In this document: in pieces, positions 43,528-52,235 of the stretch | How positions within the stretch are numbered: the first letter of the stretch is position 1 | How the letters are laid out: the number at the start of each line of letters is the position of its first letter | Assembly (NCBI GenBank): GCA_016783505.1 | Contig: JADHWK010000004.1 | Location: 1-64,000, forward strand | Direction: 5' to 3' | Source: Candidatus Zhuqueibacterota bacterium | GTDB lineage: Bacteria > BS750m-G25 | DNA: 64,000 bases | Made by a program: the position numbers and the translations under genes | Notes under the pieces: generated by a model | Told to the model about the DNA's origin: nothing | Seen by the model: only the letters and a program-made list of their open reading frames with translations | Databases searched by the model: none

Positions 43528-44532
43528 TTATTTTTTATGCCACTTAATAAGTTCAGCCCCATCTTTTTCAACAGATAGATGATATATATTCCCTTTAATA
43601 TCAATGGCTACATCCCTCTTACAACCAAAGGTAGAGAGTGTTGGAAAATTATCTATTACAACAATTGAGGTACCAGACTTATCTATCTTTCTGATTTCTC
43701 GCAAATACTTAGTAATACCTCCGACCCGTTCATGTTTAGTTACCGCCAGATAAACGTTTCCAATAGTATCATCACCTAAAAATTCCACACTACCCACCTC
43801 TTCCATTACAGTTAATTCAAAGCTTCTTATTCCCATTCCTTGAAGATCCAATTTCTTAATACGGACTGAATGTTTGTCCCCTATCTGTTCAGCGGCGTAA
43901 AAACTAATAGTCGGGTCATTAAGATTGGGGACTCCTTCTATTATTTCCTTAGGTTCAAGTAAATCGGATTTCCCAGCACTAAGGCTAATCTGGCACACTT
44001 TCGCTTGATAACCCAAATAAAGGTTTCCCTTATGATCAACAAAAATTTTTTGGGGAATAATTCCGGTTTCTTTAAGCCAATCCCTGGAGAAGGGAAAACA
44101 AGCCTTAAAAATCAACACGCCCTGTTGATCGTATTTCCTTATTTCATAAGGGGTCAATCCAAATCTGGAACCATGGACGTCAAGGTAATCCATATACTGG
44201 CTAATCTCTGGACTTGTATCCAGAACATATATATTTCCATCTTTATCTATGCAAAAATCATAGCCCGTCTGTTTTTTCCCTTCATCAATCGAAATACTAT
44301 TTAAGAATTTTCCTTTATTATCATACTTCTGAATCTGACGATTCCCCGTATCAAGGATGTAAATATTTCCCAATTTATCTACTGCTATGCTTCTTGGTCC
44401 TGCCAATACACCCTCCTCCCTAATACCAAGATGATATGGCCCCGGTTGACCATCCCGGGGATTCCAAAAACCAGGTGTAAATCGTATCAAAACCTGGGAC
44501 ATGTACTTTTCTTTCCCGGAGCTATAAGGCAC
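43528..44532 (-). CDS. NHL-repeat / six-bladed beta-propeller protein, start possibly frameshifted
   Basis: 334 residues from GTG 44532. It has propeller repeats: GPRSIAVDKLGNIYILDTGNRQ, YDFCIDKDGNIYVLD, KIFVDHKGNLYLGY and DVAIDIKGNIYHL, each with the D-x-x-GNIY pattern. Upstream the same frame encodes a signal-peptide-like stretch (NILFPLFSVIVFTAGNA) with no start codon. An ATG at 44621 in the neighbouring frame reads MFILLLIFYFP and would join it if one base were gained or lost in the CCCC run at 44589-44592. The real gene is therefore probably 43528-44621, secreted or periplasmic. Confidence 0.8.
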   Translation of the reverse strand: MPYSSGKEKYMSQVLIRFTPGFWNPRDGQPGPYHLGIREEGVLAGPRSIAVDKLGNIYILDTGNRQIQKYDNKGKFLNSISIDEGKKQTGYDFCIDKDGNIYVLDTSPEISQYMDYLDVHGSRFGLTPYEIRKYDQQGVLIFKACFPFSRDWLKETGIIPQKIFVDHKGNLYLGYQAKVCQISLSAGKSDLLEPKEIIEGVPNLNDPTISFYAAEQIGDKHSVRIKKLDLQGMGIRSFELTVMEEVGSVEFLGDDTIGNVYLAVTKHERVGGITKYLREIRKIDKSGTSIVVIDNFPTLSTFGCKRDVAIDIKGNIYHLSVEKDGAELIKWHKK

Positions 44533-44672
44533 TTTTTCTTCTCCGGTAACTTTGGCATTTCCTGCTGTAAAAACTATTACGCTAAATAGGGGAAATAAAA
44601 TATTAATAACAGAATAAACATTCCTTTTCGTTTCGTCCTCTTCTTATATTTGCTTTTTCTGTTTATTTTTTT

Positions 44673-44819
44673 CTAATGAAGAAACACTTTTTTTAGCAAT
44701 TCTTTTTCTTTCTTCAAATCAATCATATATAGCGCCAACTCTTCAATCTTCTGCAGGAGCTTTGCCTGCATTTCCCCTACGTTAACCCCATTTGCACGAA
44801 GTTTTTTGCAGTGAATCAA
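44673..44819 (-). pseudogene. Orphan coiled-coil tail peptide, probable gene fragment
   Basis: A 48-codon frame (TTG 44819, stop 44673) encodes [20 protein letters not shown] followed by an [10 protein letters not shown] helix. This resembles the C-terminal coiled-coil of intramolecular-chaperone (S74-like) or other surface fibre proteins. It overlaps the stop of the SPL-like gene by four bases and has no Shine-Dalgarno site, so it is more likely a relic than a working gene. Confidence 0.35.
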
Positions 44820-45901
44820 TAAGTTTTTAAAAAATGCCTAACCACCCCGGCGATTTCATCGTTAACATTCCGAATCCCCCCTAATTCCCCTCTTTCAGCC
44901 ACATCTTTTATACTCTCCTTCAGGTTGTTGATGTTCACCGCCGCCCATTGAGTATTGCTAAAGGGCTTTCCCTCAAGCTGGGCCAGGTAAGCTTTATCCG
45001 CCAGATATTGGGCGATCTGGTAGTTCAGCTTCCGATAGTCATCGGGGATGAAACGCTTCATCCGGATGGGCACCCCGTATTCCTGTGATAGCTTTAAGAC
45101 CAGCCGGTTGACCCTTCGTTCATAGCTCCTCACCGGCCCGTAGGCCCCCGGGGGATAGACGGTGTTGTAGTCTTTGACCAATTCCGGATAATACTTTTCC
45201 AGATGCTCGAACAAATACTCCCTCTGCCCCTCGGCCACGGTCATTCCCCCGAAGATGACGAAATCCACTCCCGCCTCCTTGGATTTTTCCAGAACATCCC
45301 GAATGTTCTCTTCGGTATCCAAAAGGAAAGGCAATAAGGGACAGCACATAATCCCCACCTGCAGCCCGGCTTCCTTGAACTTTACCAGCATCTCCCGCCT
45401 TTTTTCAGGGCTGACCGCCCGGGGTTCAAAGGCACGGCTGATCTCAGGATCGAAGGTGATGATTGTGGTTGCCACCGTGGCCCAGCGGCTTTCGCCAATC
45501 TCCTTGATCAATTCCAGATCCCGTAAAACCATAGTAGATTTGGTGAGCATGAACAGGGCGTAGCGGTGTTTCAGGATGACCTTAACCATAGCCTGGGTGA
45601 TCTTTTCGGTGGCCTCGACTGGCTGATAGGCGTCCCCGGCGGAGCCGAAGGCGATGATGTCGGGAAGCAGGGTACGGGCGTTGGTCAACCTCTTGTCCAG
45701 CATTTCCGCCGCCCCCCGCTTGATATAAACCGTATCCCCAAAGTCATCGTGCATATAATACCGCTTACTCCGGGTGTCGCAGTAGACGCAGGCGTGCTCG
45801 CAGCCCTGGTAGGGGTTAACGGCGTATTTATCCCAGAACCAGGTATCGGTATATTTGCGGACAAGGAGGATGGATTTGAATTCTTTGACTTTATATTCCA
45901 T
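44816..45901 (-). CDS. SPL-family (spore photoproduct lyase-like) radical SAM protein
   Basis: 361 residues from ATG 45901. The cluster motif is C-x3-C-x2-C in [16 protein letters not shown], with [14 protein letters not shown] and [15 protein letters not shown] following as in the Rv2578c/SplB group. The C-terminal half is helical. True spore photoproduct lyase repairs a thymine dimer in spores; most relatives in non-sporulating bacteria have unknown substrates, so SplB function should not be assumed. Confidence 0.85.
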   Translation of the reverse strand: MEYKVKEFKSILLVRKYTDTWFWDKYAVNPYQGCEHACVYCDTRSKRYYMHDDFGDTVYIKRGAAEMLDKRLTNARTLLPDIIAFGSAGDAYQPVEATEKITQAMVKVILKHRYALFMLTKSTMVLRDLELIKEIGESRWATVATTIITFDPEISRAFEPRAVSPEKRREMLVKFKEAGLQVGIMCCPLLPFLLDTEENIRDVLEKSKEAGVDFVIFGGMTVAEGQREYLFEHLEKYYPELVKDYNTVYPPGAYGPVRSYERRVNRLVLKLSQEYGVPIRMKRFIPDDYRKLNYQIAQYLADKAYLAQLEGKPFSNTQWAAVNINNLKESIKDVAERGELGGIRNVNDEIAGVVRHFLKTY

Positions 45902-45968
45902 TTTCAATAAAAATGATATTGTAATATTATTATCTAATTATAATTACATTATGCTACATTTGTTTATC

Positions 45969-46010
45969 CGTTGCTTCAAGGTTGCACCTTGAAGCATTAC
46001 AAAAAACCTT
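45969..46010. repeat. TTGCTTCAAGGTT palindrome (copy 2)
   Basis: GCTTCAAGGT-TGC-ACCTTGAAGC then ATTACAAAAAACCTT; flanked on the right by a degenerate GGCGCC-type unit (46011-46030) and a CCCGAAG..TTCGGG hairpin (46055-46070). Confidence 0.7.
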
Positions 46011-46120
46011 CCAGTCAGGCACCCAACTGAACCGAAAACCACACAATGATGTCCCGTCCCGAAGTTTCGGGATCGGGACAACCGACAGCCGTTTTACGTA
46101 AACTACAAATTATTTTGGAA

Positions 46121-46146
46121 AATTCTTAGAAATTCCGAGACGTCCG
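46121..46146. repeat. CTCGGAATTTCTAAGAA-type repeat, inverted copy
   Basis: Reads AATTCTTAGAAATTCCGAGA then CGTCCG on the plus strand, ending right at the stop of the MSCYTRHL gene. Confidence 0.6.
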
Positions 46147-46147
46147 G

Positions 46148-46366
46148 TTAACTCCCGCTCACCACCGTTTTGATCATCTCCACCAATTTCTTCCGCTCTT
46201 CAGGATTGGCCCGGTGTTCTTTGACCTTTCTCCATACATGGGAGCAGTCGTCACCGAATTGACCGGATGCCTTCAGGAATTGATCGAACTTCTTACGGTT
46301 CTCCCTGGTTCTCTCCACCCCGGCCTCGGCGAACAGGTCGTCTAAGTGTCTGGTGTAGCACGACAT
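46148..46366 (-). CDS. Small conserved MSCYTRHL-type protein
   Basis: 72 residues, start set by GGGAGGAC before the ATG. It begins MSCYTRHLDDLFAEAGVE and contains DDCSHVWRKVKEH. I recognise the SCY.RHL start and the later D-C-S-x-x-W-K/R motif from short uncharacterised proteins of archaea and bacteria; Cys3 and Cys41 may be metal or disulfide ligands. No function is known. It is downstream of Bax1 on the same strand but 283 bases away. Confidence 0.65.
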   Translation of the reverse strand: MSCYTRHLDDLFAEAGVERTRENRKKFDQFLKASGQFGDDCSHVWRKVKEHRANPEERKKLVEMIKTVVSGS

Positions 46367-46398
46367 GATGTCCTCCCTTTGAATTTAAATTCACAGGC

Positions 46399-46425
46399 TT
46401 TGACACGGTTTGCAACCGTGTCTTT
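46399..46425. repeat. ACACGGTTTGCAACCGTGT palindrome
   Basis: Perfect arms ACACGGTT/AACCGTGT around TGC. A diverged version (ACACAGTTTGTAACGGTGT) is at 48236-48254 and AACAGGGTTTCAAACCCTGTT at 48188-48208. Confidence 0.55.
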
Positions 46426-46494
46426 TTCAGACAATACCTGGATTATTCTATTCAAAACCTATTTGTCTCTTCCCGGACTAGCGTGGGGGTAAGC

Positions 46495-46516
46495 ATCAGT
46501 CAGGCGCCCGACTGAT
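46495..46516. repeat. GGCGCC-type palindromic repeat, best copy
   Basis: ATCAGTCAGGCGCCCGACTG plus AT: a 22-bp palindrome with one mismatched pair. Other copies or recognisable relics in this window start near 4979, 14881, 23031, 23225, 23405, 24307, 24822, 26208, 40043, 40160, 40182, 46011, 47881, 48081 and 62094. All are intergenic and none is followed by a T-run. Confidence 0.8.
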
Positions 46517-46649
46517 AAGTGATCTCCTGGTGCATGATAAGGATAAATTCCAAATTCCAAGCACCAAATCCCAAACAATATCAAATGACAAATCCCGAAG
46601 CTTCGGGATGGAATTTTTAACAACATGGGGATAGCATTATGGTTTACCA

Positions 46650-47849
46650 TCACCCAAACTTCCCCACCTTTTCCAACCTTTCCAGCAGGGCCGAAAGCCT
46701 GATCCCCGTTTTGTAGAAAATCACCTCGCCTTCAAAGTCCTCCTTGGAACAGTTCAATTTCTCATTCACCGCCACGATGAGATTTTTCCGGCCCGCCTTC
46801 CGGATCTTCTCTAACTTATATTTTAGGTATTCCGGCGTCCAGAATCCGATGATTTCCAGCATGGCCACCCTGCCGTCTTTATGTCGAAAAGTGAAATCGG
46901 GGATGAGAACGATATCCCCCAGATCAATTACCTCCCCCTCCCTTTCCAGCACCCAATCCCTGGTTTTACGATTGAATTTCCTGGCAAAGGACTCCTCGAT
47001 ACGGCTGTCGAAGGGATGCTCCCTTCGGTAATGTGAAGTGAGACCACATGTATGATCCAATCCGAACCCTTTTGGTCCCCAATCTGTATTGACCTCAGCC
47101 TCCATCTTCCACTTATTTGCCAGCAGAAGACCGGGCAGAAACAGGGCCATCTGCACCCCGTATTTCTGAGTATTGCGGAACAGGGAGGCGGGGCCGTCCA
47201 ATACTATTTTGTATCCGGAGGGTTCTAAACTCCTGATAAGGTGGATCAGCCTGGCTAACTTGATGTATTTAAACACCACTTTGTAATCGCTAAACAGGTA
47301 GACCTGCAACCGAACGGCCCGGTAGAGCAGGGCCTGGGCCAGGGCTACGTTGTAGCGCCGCACCAGGTCGGGGGGGCGGATCCGGTCGTCAAAATGGATC
47401 AGCACCTGGTTTTCGGGAAGATCACCGTAAAGGTGGGTTTCTAGTTCGGTCCGGGCAATCCCTAACGAACTGGCGACAGCTTCCAGCACCGACCCTCTTT
47501 CCGTTCGATAGATCAGGTCCGGTTCCCTGACAACGGGGTAGGCCCTCTGGGCTTTTGAGAAGATCTCCTGTCTCACCGCCTTATAATCCCAGTCCTTGGC
47601 GGGTCCAAATTGACACTTCTCCTCCAATAGTTTGGCCAATCCCCGATAGATTTTATAATCGGTCCTCCGCCCATAGGCCACCCCGACGGCTTCCTCCAGT
47701 TCCCCGCGGGTCTTCCCCCTGTGGTTCCGATATATCTGAATTAAAGATTCGGAGATGGTCAAGTACTGTTCGCTTTCCCCACGGGTAATATACAAGGGAT
47801 AAACCTGGTTTCCAACCACCCGACAGCGCAACAAATCTGAGGTTAACAT
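46650..47849 (-). CDS. Bax1-like nuclease (DUF790)
   Basis: 399 residues; GGAGTGA precedes the ATG. The N-terminus MLTSDLLRCRVVGNQVYPLYI and FDGP-like IVLDGPASLF are DUF790 features. The C-terminal nuclease core is VLIPDFTFRHKDG..AMLEIIGFWTPEYLKYK, a PD-(D/E)xK arrangement. In archaea Bax1 binds XPB helicase and cuts bubble or flap DNA in nucleotide excision repair. The XPB gene is next upstream on the same strand, separated by 428 bases of hairpin array rather than the tight spacing usual for this pair. Confidence 0.88.
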   Translation of the reverse strand: MLTSDLLRCRVVGNQVYPLYITRGESEQYLTISESLIQIYRNHRGKTRGELEEAVGVAYGRRTDYKIYRGLAKLLEEKCQFGPAKDWDYKAVRQEIFSKAQRAYPVVREPDLIYRTERGSVLEAVASSLGIARTELETHLYGDLPENQVLIHFDDRIRPPDLVRRYNVALAQALLYRAVRLQVYLFSDYKVVFKYIKLARLIHLIRSLEPSGYKIVLDGPASLFRNTQKYGVQMALFLPGLLLANKWKMEAEVNTDWGPKGFGLDHTCGLTSHYRREHPFDSRIEESFARKFNRKTRDWVLEREGEVIDLGDIVLIPDFTFRHKDGRVAMLEIIGFWTPEYLKYKLEKIRKAGRKNLIVAVNEKLNCSKEDFEGEVIFYKTGIRLSALLERLEKVGKFG

Positions 47850-48277
47850 AGTATCACTCCCCGATCAGACATCGCCGGTTAGGTCAGTCTGGCGCCTGGG
47901 CTTGTGGCACAACTCTGAAATCATCGTAAAGATCTTGGGACTGGTTTCCCCTTTGCGTGATAATAAATTATCACGCTATTTCAAAGAAAGTCCCGAAACT
48001 TCGGGACTGATTACAGTATGTCTCAACATACTTTATTTGTATTAGCATAGGAATTTATTCCTAATGCGATAGTCCTGCAACAGGCCCGCCTGACTGACGC
48101 CCGACTGATTTGTGACGGTGTCTTCCCAAACTTCTACTCTATTTAAATTCAAATATTGATCCTCAAGACAATAATAAAGATCCTTTAAACAGGGTTTCAA
48201 ACCCTGTTAGATCGAACATGAATTAAATGGATCTGACACAGTTTGTAACGGTGTCTTTAAACCCCTTTAAAAATTCG
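47850..48277. repeat. Hairpin array with shared end sequence (copy 2), between XPB and Bax1 genes
   Basis: Element at about 47880-48110. Left end AGGTCAGTCTGGCGCCTGGG; then GCGTGATAAT-aa-ATTATCACGC (47957-47978), AGTCCCGAAACTTCGGGACT (47989-48009), AGTATG-TCTCAA-CATACT, ATAGGAATTTATTCCTA, and the right end ATAGTCCTGCAACAGGCCCG plus CCTGACTGACGCCCGACTGATT. Reverse-complemented, this right end closely follows the left end of copy 1 at 23225. The rest, to 48277, holds AACAGGG..CCCTGTT and ACACAG..GGTGT palindromes. Confidence 0.7.
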
Positions 48278-49651
48278 TCATTTATCCAACTGATACGCCT
48301 CTCCCCTCCTTCTCCGGTAGGAGACCTGTGATTCAACGGTTCCCTTGCTTACCACTTCATACAGAAGCGCTTTTTTTCCGCTTCTTTTTCTTAAGATTCT
48401 TCCCAACCGCTGTAGATGTTCCCTGGGACTGGCGGACCCGGAGAGGATAATGGCCACGTTTGCCTCGGGAACATCCACCCCCTCGTTCAGCACCTTTGAG
48501 GTGACGACCAGCCGGTAGACCCCCTGACGGAAGTTGTCCAGAATCTGCTTCCTCTCCACCGTCCGTGTATGATGGGTTATGGCCGGGATTAAAAATTCCC
48601 TTGAAATTTTATAGACCAGATCGTTGTTTTCCGTAAAGACGATCACCCGATCCCCGTGGTGCTGTTTCAGCAGGGTGTCCAGGATAGCAAGCTTCTTCTC
48701 TGCCCCCAGCATGATCCGCCGTGATTCCACTCGGGCCAGTAGGGCCCGCCGGGCATCCGCCTCGTAGGCGCTTTCCCGGATGAACTTTCCCCATCCACCC
48801 CCGAAGAAGCGAACTTTCTTTTCCTTAACATATCTTTGGTACACCACCTGTTGAACCTCGTATTCCTCTCTCTCTTCTGGGGTCAGCTCCACCCCGATGC
48901 GGTGGATCTCGTATTCGGACAGATGCTCACCCTTCAACTCTTTGATGGTCTTCCGATAAACCACCCCCCCGATCAGATAGCTTAAGATCTTCTGCCGATT
49001 ATCCAAACGCTGGTAGGTTGCGGTCAGCCCCAGCCGGTAGGGGGCAATGGCCATCTGGGGGATGTGGGAATTCTTGGGGGAAGGGAGGTGATGAACCTCG
49101 TCGAAAATCAACAATCCAAAGCGATCCCCGTAGCGATCCATATACAGATAGGCGCTGTCATAGGTAGAAACGGTGAGGGTTTTAACTTCGTGATACCCCC
49201 CGCCCAAGATGCCCACCTCGATACCAAAGGCATCCCTGATCAGACCGTACCACTGGTTCATAAGATCCAGGGTAGGGGTAACGATCAGGGTGCTTTTCCG
49301 GGTTAATTCCATGGCTTTCAGGGCCACGAAACTTTTCCCGGCGCCCGTGGGAAGGACGACGCTTCTCAGACCGGCGGCCCTGTCCCAGGCCCCCAACGCC
49401 TCTTTTTGATACGAATAAGGATCAAATTCAAGCTGAAGTCCCAGATTAAGGTCTTCTATTTTAGATACCTTATCTTTAAAAACAATCCCTGAGTGCTTAA
49501 GGGCGGCCAGTATGCGGGAATAAGCCAGCGCCCACGCCCGCCATTTCCGCTGCCGCTCGTCCCAGCGGAAAAAGGGGGGAGGTTCCTCTCCCGACCAGTT
49601 TTCAAAGATTAAAATCCCCCCGTGAAAATGAAGTTCTGGAATATTCTGCAT
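48278..49651 (-). CDS. XPB-type superfamily 2 DNA helicase
   Basis: 457 residues. A damage-recognition-like N-terminus (about 1-75) precedes Walker A PTGAGKS (101-107), the Walker B DEVHH (184-188), LTATYQRLD (210-217) and the C-terminal helicase domain (FTENNDLVYK, VLNEGVDVPEAN, QRLGRILRKRSGKK). Length and motifs fit archaeal XPB. The RED motif expected after the LTATY segment appears as RLD. With Bax1 it should form a helicase-nuclease machine for DNA lesions. Confidence 0.88.
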   Translation of the reverse strand: MQNIPELHFHGGILIFENWSGEEPPPFFRWDERQRKWRAWALAYSRILAALKHSGIVFKDKVSKIEDLNLGLQLEFDPYSYQKEALGAWDRAAGLRSVVLPTGAGKSFVALKAMELTRKSTLIVTPTLDLMNQWYGLIRDAFGIEVGILGGGYHEVKTLTVSTYDSAYLYMDRYGDRFGLLIFDEVHHLPSPKNSHIPQMAIAPYRLGLTATYQRLDNRQKILSYLIGGVVYRKTIKELKGEHLSEYEIHRIGVELTPEEREEYEVQQVVYQRYVKEKKVRFFGGGWGKFIRESAYEADARRALLARVESRRIMLGAEKKLAILDTLLKQHHGDRVIVFTENNDLVYKISREFLIPAITHHTRTVERKQILDNFRQGVYRLVVTSKVLNEGVDVPEANVAIILSGSASPREHLQRLGRILRKRSGKKALLYEVVSKGTVESQVSYRRRRGEAYQLDK

Positions 49652-49668
49652 GGAAACATGCCTAAATT

Positions 49669-49806
49669 TAACGTCTCGGAATTTCTAAGATTTTGTGTTC
49701 AACTTTTTCAATTGCCAAGATTGCCAAAAGTTCAGAATTTGCCAAAATTATCGAAATTTAGGCAATCTTTGAAATCTTTGAAATTTAGGCAATCTTTCAA
49801 CTTCAG
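49669..49806. repeat. CTCGGAATTTC repeat followed by ATTGCC/GGCAAT low-complexity block
   Basis: AACGTCTCGGAATTTCTAAG-type unit (49669-49694), then AAGATTGCC units that turn into inverted GGCAATCTT units, with a direct repeat of GAAATTTAGGCAATCTTT. It lies upstream of the XPB start. Confidence 0.55.
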
Positions 49807-49863
49807 ATGGTTACGATAATTCTAAGCCATACCTTTTTCAACCTAACCGTCATTGGTTAAGGG

Positions 49864-50706
49864 TTATACAGCATATTCCCGTCCCTCCTGGGCCCCGAAA
49901 CAGATCAGATCCGATCCCCTTTCCTTAATTTCCTCCCGGCAGAATTCTACTATCTCGTCCACCTCTTCATCGGGCCTCTCCGGCTCATGATGAAATAGCA
50001 CCAACTTTTTCACGCCAGCATTCAGGGCCAGCTGGAGCGCCTCAGTGTAGGTCGAATGCCCCCATCCCCGTTTGGATTCTATCTCTTCGGGCTTATACTG
50101 GGCATCGTGAATAAGGAAGTCGGCATCCTGGCAAAAATCCTTGATCTTTTCAAAATGAGAATGATCCCCAGGGGTCAGGAAGAGCTCGTTGTCCGTGAGG
50201 AACACCAGCTTCTTGATCCCCTCCTCGATCCGAAACCCCACTCCACCACCGGGATGGCAGAGGTCGGTGAGAAAAATGCTGGCCTCTCCGATCTGCAAAA
50301 ATCTGTCCCTAACATCCTGAAACTCGATTTTAGCTTTCAGGTGATTGTAATCCACCGGAAAGTGGGATATCTCCATCTGATCGAAGATATTTAGGCTGAT
50401 CTTTCTGTTCCCCGGCGAACAGCCGTAGATGGTGATCTCGGTCTCGGCGTTGTAGGCGGGCAGGAAGAACGGAAAGCCCTGAATGTGGTCCCAATGGTAA
50501 TGGCTGAACAAGAGGTTGGTTTTCACCGGTCCACCCCGTTTCATCAACGTGAGGCCCAGTTTGCGGATGCCCGTCCCCGCATCAAAAATCAGAATATCCC
50601 CCCGGTTCAAGATCAATTCTACACAGGTAGTGTTGCCCCCATATTTTACCGTATCCTCACCCGGGGTGGGGATCGAACCCCGGGTTCCCCAGAATTTTAC
50701 CCTCAT
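49864..50706 (-). CDS. Metallo-beta-lactamase-fold hydrolase
   Basis: 280 residues from ATG 50706, chosen because GAGGAG lies seven bases upstream and MRVKFWGTRGSIPTP is the usual family start. Metal ligands: SHYHWDHIQG, the LCHPGGGVG histidine, FLTDNE, and HDAQY. This subgroup is related to cAMP-phosphodiesterase-like and RNase Z-like proteins and is common next to signalling genes; the substrate is unknown. Twenty-four bases separate its stop-side neighbour, an SSS symporter, on the same strand. Confidence 0.82.
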   Translation of the reverse strand: MRVKFWGTRGSIPTPGEDTVKYGGNTTCVELILNRGDILIFDAGTGIRKLGLTLMKRGGPVKTNLLFSHYHWDHIQGFPFFLPAYNAETEITIYGCSPGNRKISLNIFDQMEISHFPVDYNHLKAKIEFQDVRDRFLQIGEASIFLTDLCHPGGGVGFRIEEGIKKLVFLTDNELFLTPGDHSHFEKIKDFCQDADFLIHDAQYKPEEIESKRGWGHSTYTEALQLALNAGVKKLVLFHHEPERPDEEVDEIVEFCREEIKERGSDLICFGAQEGREYAV

Positions 50707-50730
50707 CGATTGGCTCCTCATTATATATTG

Positions 50731-52146
50731 TTAAAAAAACGGTCTCCATTTTTCTTCCCGGGGTTTAGACCCCAAAAGGCTGACCGCAATCAAAAGTATT
50801 ACCGAACAGATTAAAGCCGGATAGATTGCCGGCACCCCTAACGGCGGGTGTCCCTGAATTTTGTTGATGATTTCCCACCCTATGGTTACCCCCATCCCGG
50901 CTGAGATAGAGACTACCCCCGCCGCCGGGGTAGCCCGTTTCCAGAAAAAGACGGCCATCAGCGCCGGTGTGATCCCGGCCCCGTACACGGTGTAGGCAGC
51001 GTATGCCGCATCCAGAATACGGGGGAAAAAAGAGATCAGGGAATAGGCAATAATTCCTAAAAGGACAACCACAATTCTGGAATAAAGAACGATCTTTTTA
51101 TCGGAGACTTCCGGGTTAATAAACCGCTGATAGATATCCCGCATGATGTTGGTGGCCGGAACCAACAGGAAGCTATTAGCGGTAGAGATAATGATAGCCA
51201 CGATGGCCCCGAACAGGATACAGCCAACTGCCACCGGCAACCCTCGGTGGGCCACCAGCAGGATGATCTTCCCCGCTTCCACCTGCGAAAGTTCCTTGAA
51301 AATGCTGGAGCCGATGACGGCTAAGCTCTGGAGGGCGATTCCCAAAAGGATCACCCCTATCACCCAGCCCACCACCGATCGCTTGGCCTCAGTGGGATTT
51401 TTAGCTGAGAAGAACCGCTGGTAGGTGTTCCCCATTCCCAGGGCTAAAAGAAACGTGGGCACAAAATAACCCATCGCCTGCACCCAAGTCATGTTACCCA
51501 AAAAGGGGTGTTGTCTCGTGGTCACGTTAGCGGCGATATGGGCCAGCCCTCCCCCCTGATGGATGAGGAAGGGCAGGGCCAGGAATACCCCGGTGATGAT
51601 GATAACCCCGTTCAGTACATCCAAGTAGGCCACCGAGATCATCCCGGCAAACAGGGTATAGCCGATGACGAAGCCGGCTACGATGACCATGGCGGTTTCC
51701 ATCGGGACCTTTCCGCCAGAGACGATGTTCAGCACCCATCCCCCACCCCGAAACTGGTAGCTGACAATGACCACGCTGGTGACAATGGTGGTGATGGTGG
51801 CCAAAATCCGCGCCCACTGGTTATACCGGACCTCCAGGATGTCGGGCACGGTGAACTGGCCAAACCGCCGCACCCGCCCGGCGATAAAATAGACGATGAT
51901 GATCCCCATCCAGCCCCCACCTGATCCGATCAGGGATGAATAGCCATGGTTGTAGCTCAAATCAGCCACCGAGAAGATATCCCCGGAGCCGATCCAGGTA
52001 GCCAGCAGGGTGCCCACCAGCACCGGGGCGGTGAGCTTTCTCCCCGCCACCATGAAGTCCTCCTGGGTCTTCGCCCGGGAGGCCAAATAAAAGCCGAAGG
52101 AAAAAAGAACAATCAAGTAACCGAAGATAGTAAATAGGTAAACCAT
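50731..52146 (-). CDS. Sodium:solute symporter (SSS family), second of a tandem pair
   Basis: 471 residues from ATG 52146. About 13 membrane segments; family features are KTQEDFMVAGRKL after TM1, ATWIGSGDIFSVADLSY, GMISVAYLDVLNGVI and FFSAKNPTEAKRSVV. It imports an organic solute with Na+; substrate not predictable. The upstream neighbour is a paralogue with the same order of motifs. No ribosome site is evident, so a TTG at 52170 remains possible. Confidence 0.85.
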   Translation of the reverse strand: MVYLFTIFGYLIVLFSFGFYLASRAKTQEDFMVAGRKLTAPVLVGTLLATWIGSGDIFSVADLSYNHGYSSLIGSGGGWMGIIIVYFIAGRVRRFGQFTVPDILEVRYNQWARILATITTIVTSVVIVSYQFRGGGWVLNIVSGGKVPMETAMVIVAGFVIGYTLFAGMISVAYLDVLNGVIIITGVFLALPFLIHQGGGLAHIAANVTTRQHPFLGNMTWVQAMGYFVPTFLLALGMGNTYQRFFSAKNPTEAKRSVVGWVIGVILLGIALQSLAVIGSSIFKELSQVEAGKIILLVAHRGLPVAVGCILFGAIVAIIISTANSFLLVPATNIMRDIYQRFINPEVSDKKIVLYSRIVVVLLGIIAYSLISFFPRILDAAYAAYTVYGAGITPALMAVFFWKRATPAAGVVSISAGMGVTIGWEIINKIQGHPPLGVPAIYPALICSVILLIAVSLLGSKPREEKWRPFF

Positions 52147-52170
52147 AGGGAATTCACGCGTAAAATACAA

Positions 52171-52212
52171 GAATCTAAGATAAGAAAGAATATTCCTTCT
52201 TATCTTCGATTC
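52171..52212. other. Hairpin between the two symporter genes
   Basis: GAATC-TAAGATAAGAA..TTCTTATCTT-CGATTC: ten-bp core arms (52177-52186, 52197-52206) extended by GAATC/GATTC. No T-run, so more likely a processing or stability element than a terminator. Confidence 0.5.
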
Positions 52213-52235
52213 CTGTGGTTATTGAAAAGGAAACA

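Noticed and set aside
44816..45901. Calling the SPL-like protein SplB
   Set aside because: Only the family motif supports it; nothing suggests sporulation.
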